NCBI GenBank assembly: GCA_964549105.1
Contig: CAZJTZ010000001.1
Coordinates: 248,001 to 312,000, forward strand
Direction of reading: 5' to 3'
Length of the DNA: 64,000 bases
DNA from: Hydrogenedens sp964549105
GTDB lineage: Bacteria > Hydrogenedentota > Hydrogenedentia > Hydrogenedentales > Hydrogenedentaceae
Shown here: positions 62,908 through 64,000 of the stretch, one piece after another
Numbering within the stretch: position 1 is the stretch's first letter
Layout: every line of letters begins with the position of its first letter
Notes under the pieces: generated by a model
Database searches by the model: none
Seen by the model: the letters and a program-made list of their open reading frames with translations, nothing else
Told to the model about the DNA's origin: nothing
Translations under genes and position numbers: made by a program

Positions 62908-63687
62908 ATGAGCAACTTAACTGCATTAATTACAGGGGGCAGTAAGGGGATTGGAAAAGGGATTGCTACTGCTCTAGCGCAACAGGGTTATAATATTGTA
63001 GCCATTGCGCGAAACTATGAAGGACTTCAAAAATTAAAAGAAGAAATTGAAACCCATTCAAATGTAGTTTGTTATCCTTTTTCTCTAGATATTGGCAACC
63101 TTGAAGAACAAAAAAGGTGGTTTTCAAATGAATTTTTGAAGTTGCCTGAAATTGATTTATTAGTCAATAATGCAGGAATTGCACCTGAACGCCGTGCAGA
63201 TATTCTTGAATGCTCAATTGAAAGTTATGATAAATTATTAAACACAAATTTGAGAGGTCCTTTTTTCTTTACGCAAAAAATAGCACAACGGATGATAGAT
63301 ACATTAACAAAAAATACAAAAAAAGACTATAAACCACGAATTGTTTTCATTACGAGCATATCCGCAGTAACCGCTTCGCTTAATCGTGCAGAATATTGCA
63401 TTAGCAAGGCTGGATTGAGTATGGCGGCACAACTTTATGCAGTGCGACTTGCCGAATATGACATTCCCGTGTTTGAAATCCGTCCCGGGATAGTCATGAC
63501 AGATATGACAGAACCTGTCCGTGCGAAATACGATGAACTTATTCGACAAGGAGTATTGTTACAAAAGCGGTGGGGAATACCGGAAGACATAGCAAAGTGC
63601 GTCAAGGCTATTGCAGACGGGCTTTTTGATTATGCCACAGGCTCCATATTTGAAATCAATGGTGGTTTTAGTGTACCGAGGTTATGA
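62908..63687 (+). CDS. Short-chain dehydrogenase/reductase, FabG-like
   Basis: The 259-residue classical SDR has the NAD(P) motif TGGSKGIG, NNAGIAPERR, the catalytic Ser in FITSISAVTAS and Tyr/Lys in YCISKAGLSMAA, and a C-terminal ATGSIFEINGGF. An insert of about 12 residues (TLTKNTKKDYKP) precedes the Ser strand. FabG-like enzymes reduce 3-ketoacyl-ACP, but many act on sugars, and its position between a decarboxylase and deoC does not decide it. It follows the lysA-like gene by 18 bases. Ribosome binding site AGGAGAAA upstream. Confidence 0.9.
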   Translation: MSNLTALITGGSKGIGKGIATALAQQGYNIVAIARNYEGLQKLKEEIETHSNVVCYPFSLDIGNLEEQKRWFSNEFLKLPEIDLLVNNAGIAPERRADILECSIESYDKLLNTNLRGPFFFTQKIAQRMIDTLTKNTKKDYKPRIVFITSISAVTASLNRAEYCISKAGLSMAAQLYAVRLAEYDIPVFEIRPGIVMTDMTEPVRAKYDELIRQGVLLQKRWGIPEDIAKCVKAIADGLFDYATGSIFEINGGFSVPRL

Positions 63688-63693
63688 TGTTTT

Positions 63694-64000
63694 ATGGTTA
63701 TTAAGAGACATGAATTATCAAGAATGATTGACCATACTTTACTTCATTCTTATGCAAAAGAGGACGATATTCGGATTTTGTGCCAGGAGGCTATAGAAAA
63801 TAATTTCTATGCCGTTACTGTCAATCCCACATGGGCTAAATTATGTGCTCAATTATTGAGAGATACCCCTGTCAAAGTTGATGTGAGCATTGGCTTTCCA
63901 TTAGGCGCTACAACAGCCTACATTAAAGTTTCTGAAACAGCAGAAGCCATAAAAAATGGTGCCCAGGAAATTAATATGGTCATTAACATTGGAGCACTTA
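63694..64000 (+). CDS. deoC: Deoxyribose-phosphate aldolase, 3' end outside window
   Basis: The frame starts with ATG at 63694 and stays open to the window end, giving 102 residues. The protein begins MVIKRHELSRMIDHTLLHSY and continues with VTVNPTWAKL, VSIGFPLGATTAY and GAQEINMVINIGAL, the signature strands of class I DeoC. The catalytic Lys region lies beyond the window. The gene follows the SDR stop by 6 bases, suggesting co-transcription. It cleaves deoxyribose 5-phosphate to acetaldehyde and glyceraldehyde 3-phosphate. Confidence 0.9.
   Translation, partial: MVIKRHELSRMIDHTLLHSYAKEDDIRILCQEAIENNFYAVTVNPTWAKLCAQLLRDTPVKVDVSIGFPLGATTAYIKVSETAEAIKNGAQEINMVINIGAL

Overview
The window is an A+T-rich, gene-dense stretch of a bacterial chromosome with no rRNA, tRNA, CRISPR array, insertion sequence or prophage that I could see. 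The organism has an outer membrane with lipid A: it carries bamA, skp/ompH, lpxD and an lpxC-fabZ fusion. It also has genes more often associated with Firmicutes (mcsA, an mcsB homologue, clpC, disA, radA, alpha2-type glycyl-tRNA synthetase, class 1B pyrD/pyrK). A DUF1559-type pseudopilin, a Tat-exported Gfo/Idh/MocA oxidoreductase, an exported sugar isomerase, a sialidase and an alpha-mannosidase point to a saccharolytic member of the PVC/Hydrogenedentota-like lineages. That placement is an inference from gene content, not from a marker tree.

Layout. 0-13 kb: a truncated hydrolase-like gene, a radical SAM/SPASM enzyme, a glutaminyl cyclotransferase lipoprotein, a methyltransferase, glycyl-tRNA synthetase, and three carbohydrate-related genes (a beta-propeller protein, a GH2-like protein with no recognisable catalytic pair, a propeller plus alpha-helical protein), then a sugar nucleotidyltransferase. 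13-25 kb: a DUF1559 pseudopilin, a small membrane protein, mcsA-mcsB-clpC, then the envelope block bamA-skp-lpxD-lpxC/fabZ. 25-33 kb: an HlyD/ABC/permease efflux system, an MFS transporter, a phosphatidylcholine-synthase-like gene, a GT-C membrane glycosyltransferase and a phosphopantetheinyl transferase.

33-47 kb: a Tat-exported oxidoreductase faces an ExeA-like ATPase with a peptidoglycan-binding tail and a lipoprotein lytic transglycosylase with eight LysM repeats. A PEBP protein, a GH38 alpha-mannosidase, and a psiE / ABC ATPase / permease / membrane-anchored protein operon follow. 47-64 kb: metallophosphoesterase, alpha/beta hydrolase, glycosyltransferase, EF-hand membrane protein, aldo/keto reductase, sialidase, exported sugar isomerase, a HEAT-repeat/acylphosphatase/coiled-coil operon, a radA-disA-pyrK-pyrD-pyrF-pyrE operon, and a forward run of a lysA-like gene, an SDR and the start of deoC.

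The most unusual observation is that the McsB homologue, although sitting in the normal mcsA-mcsB-clpC position, lacks essentially every residue needed for phosphoryl transfer, while the adjacent ClpC keeps both glutamates expected to bind phosphoarginine. The classical ctsR-mcsA-mcsB-clpC-radA-disA operon of Firmicutes appears here in two pieces about 40 kb apart, with radA-disA attached to pyrimidine biosynthesis genes. Other points of interest are a terminator hairpin embedded in the 3' coding end of the phosphopantetheinyl transferase, a membrane-anchored ABC-operon protein ending in two pseudopilin-like modules, and an EF-hand protein with a Cys-rich plus transmembrane tail resembling a sorting signal.
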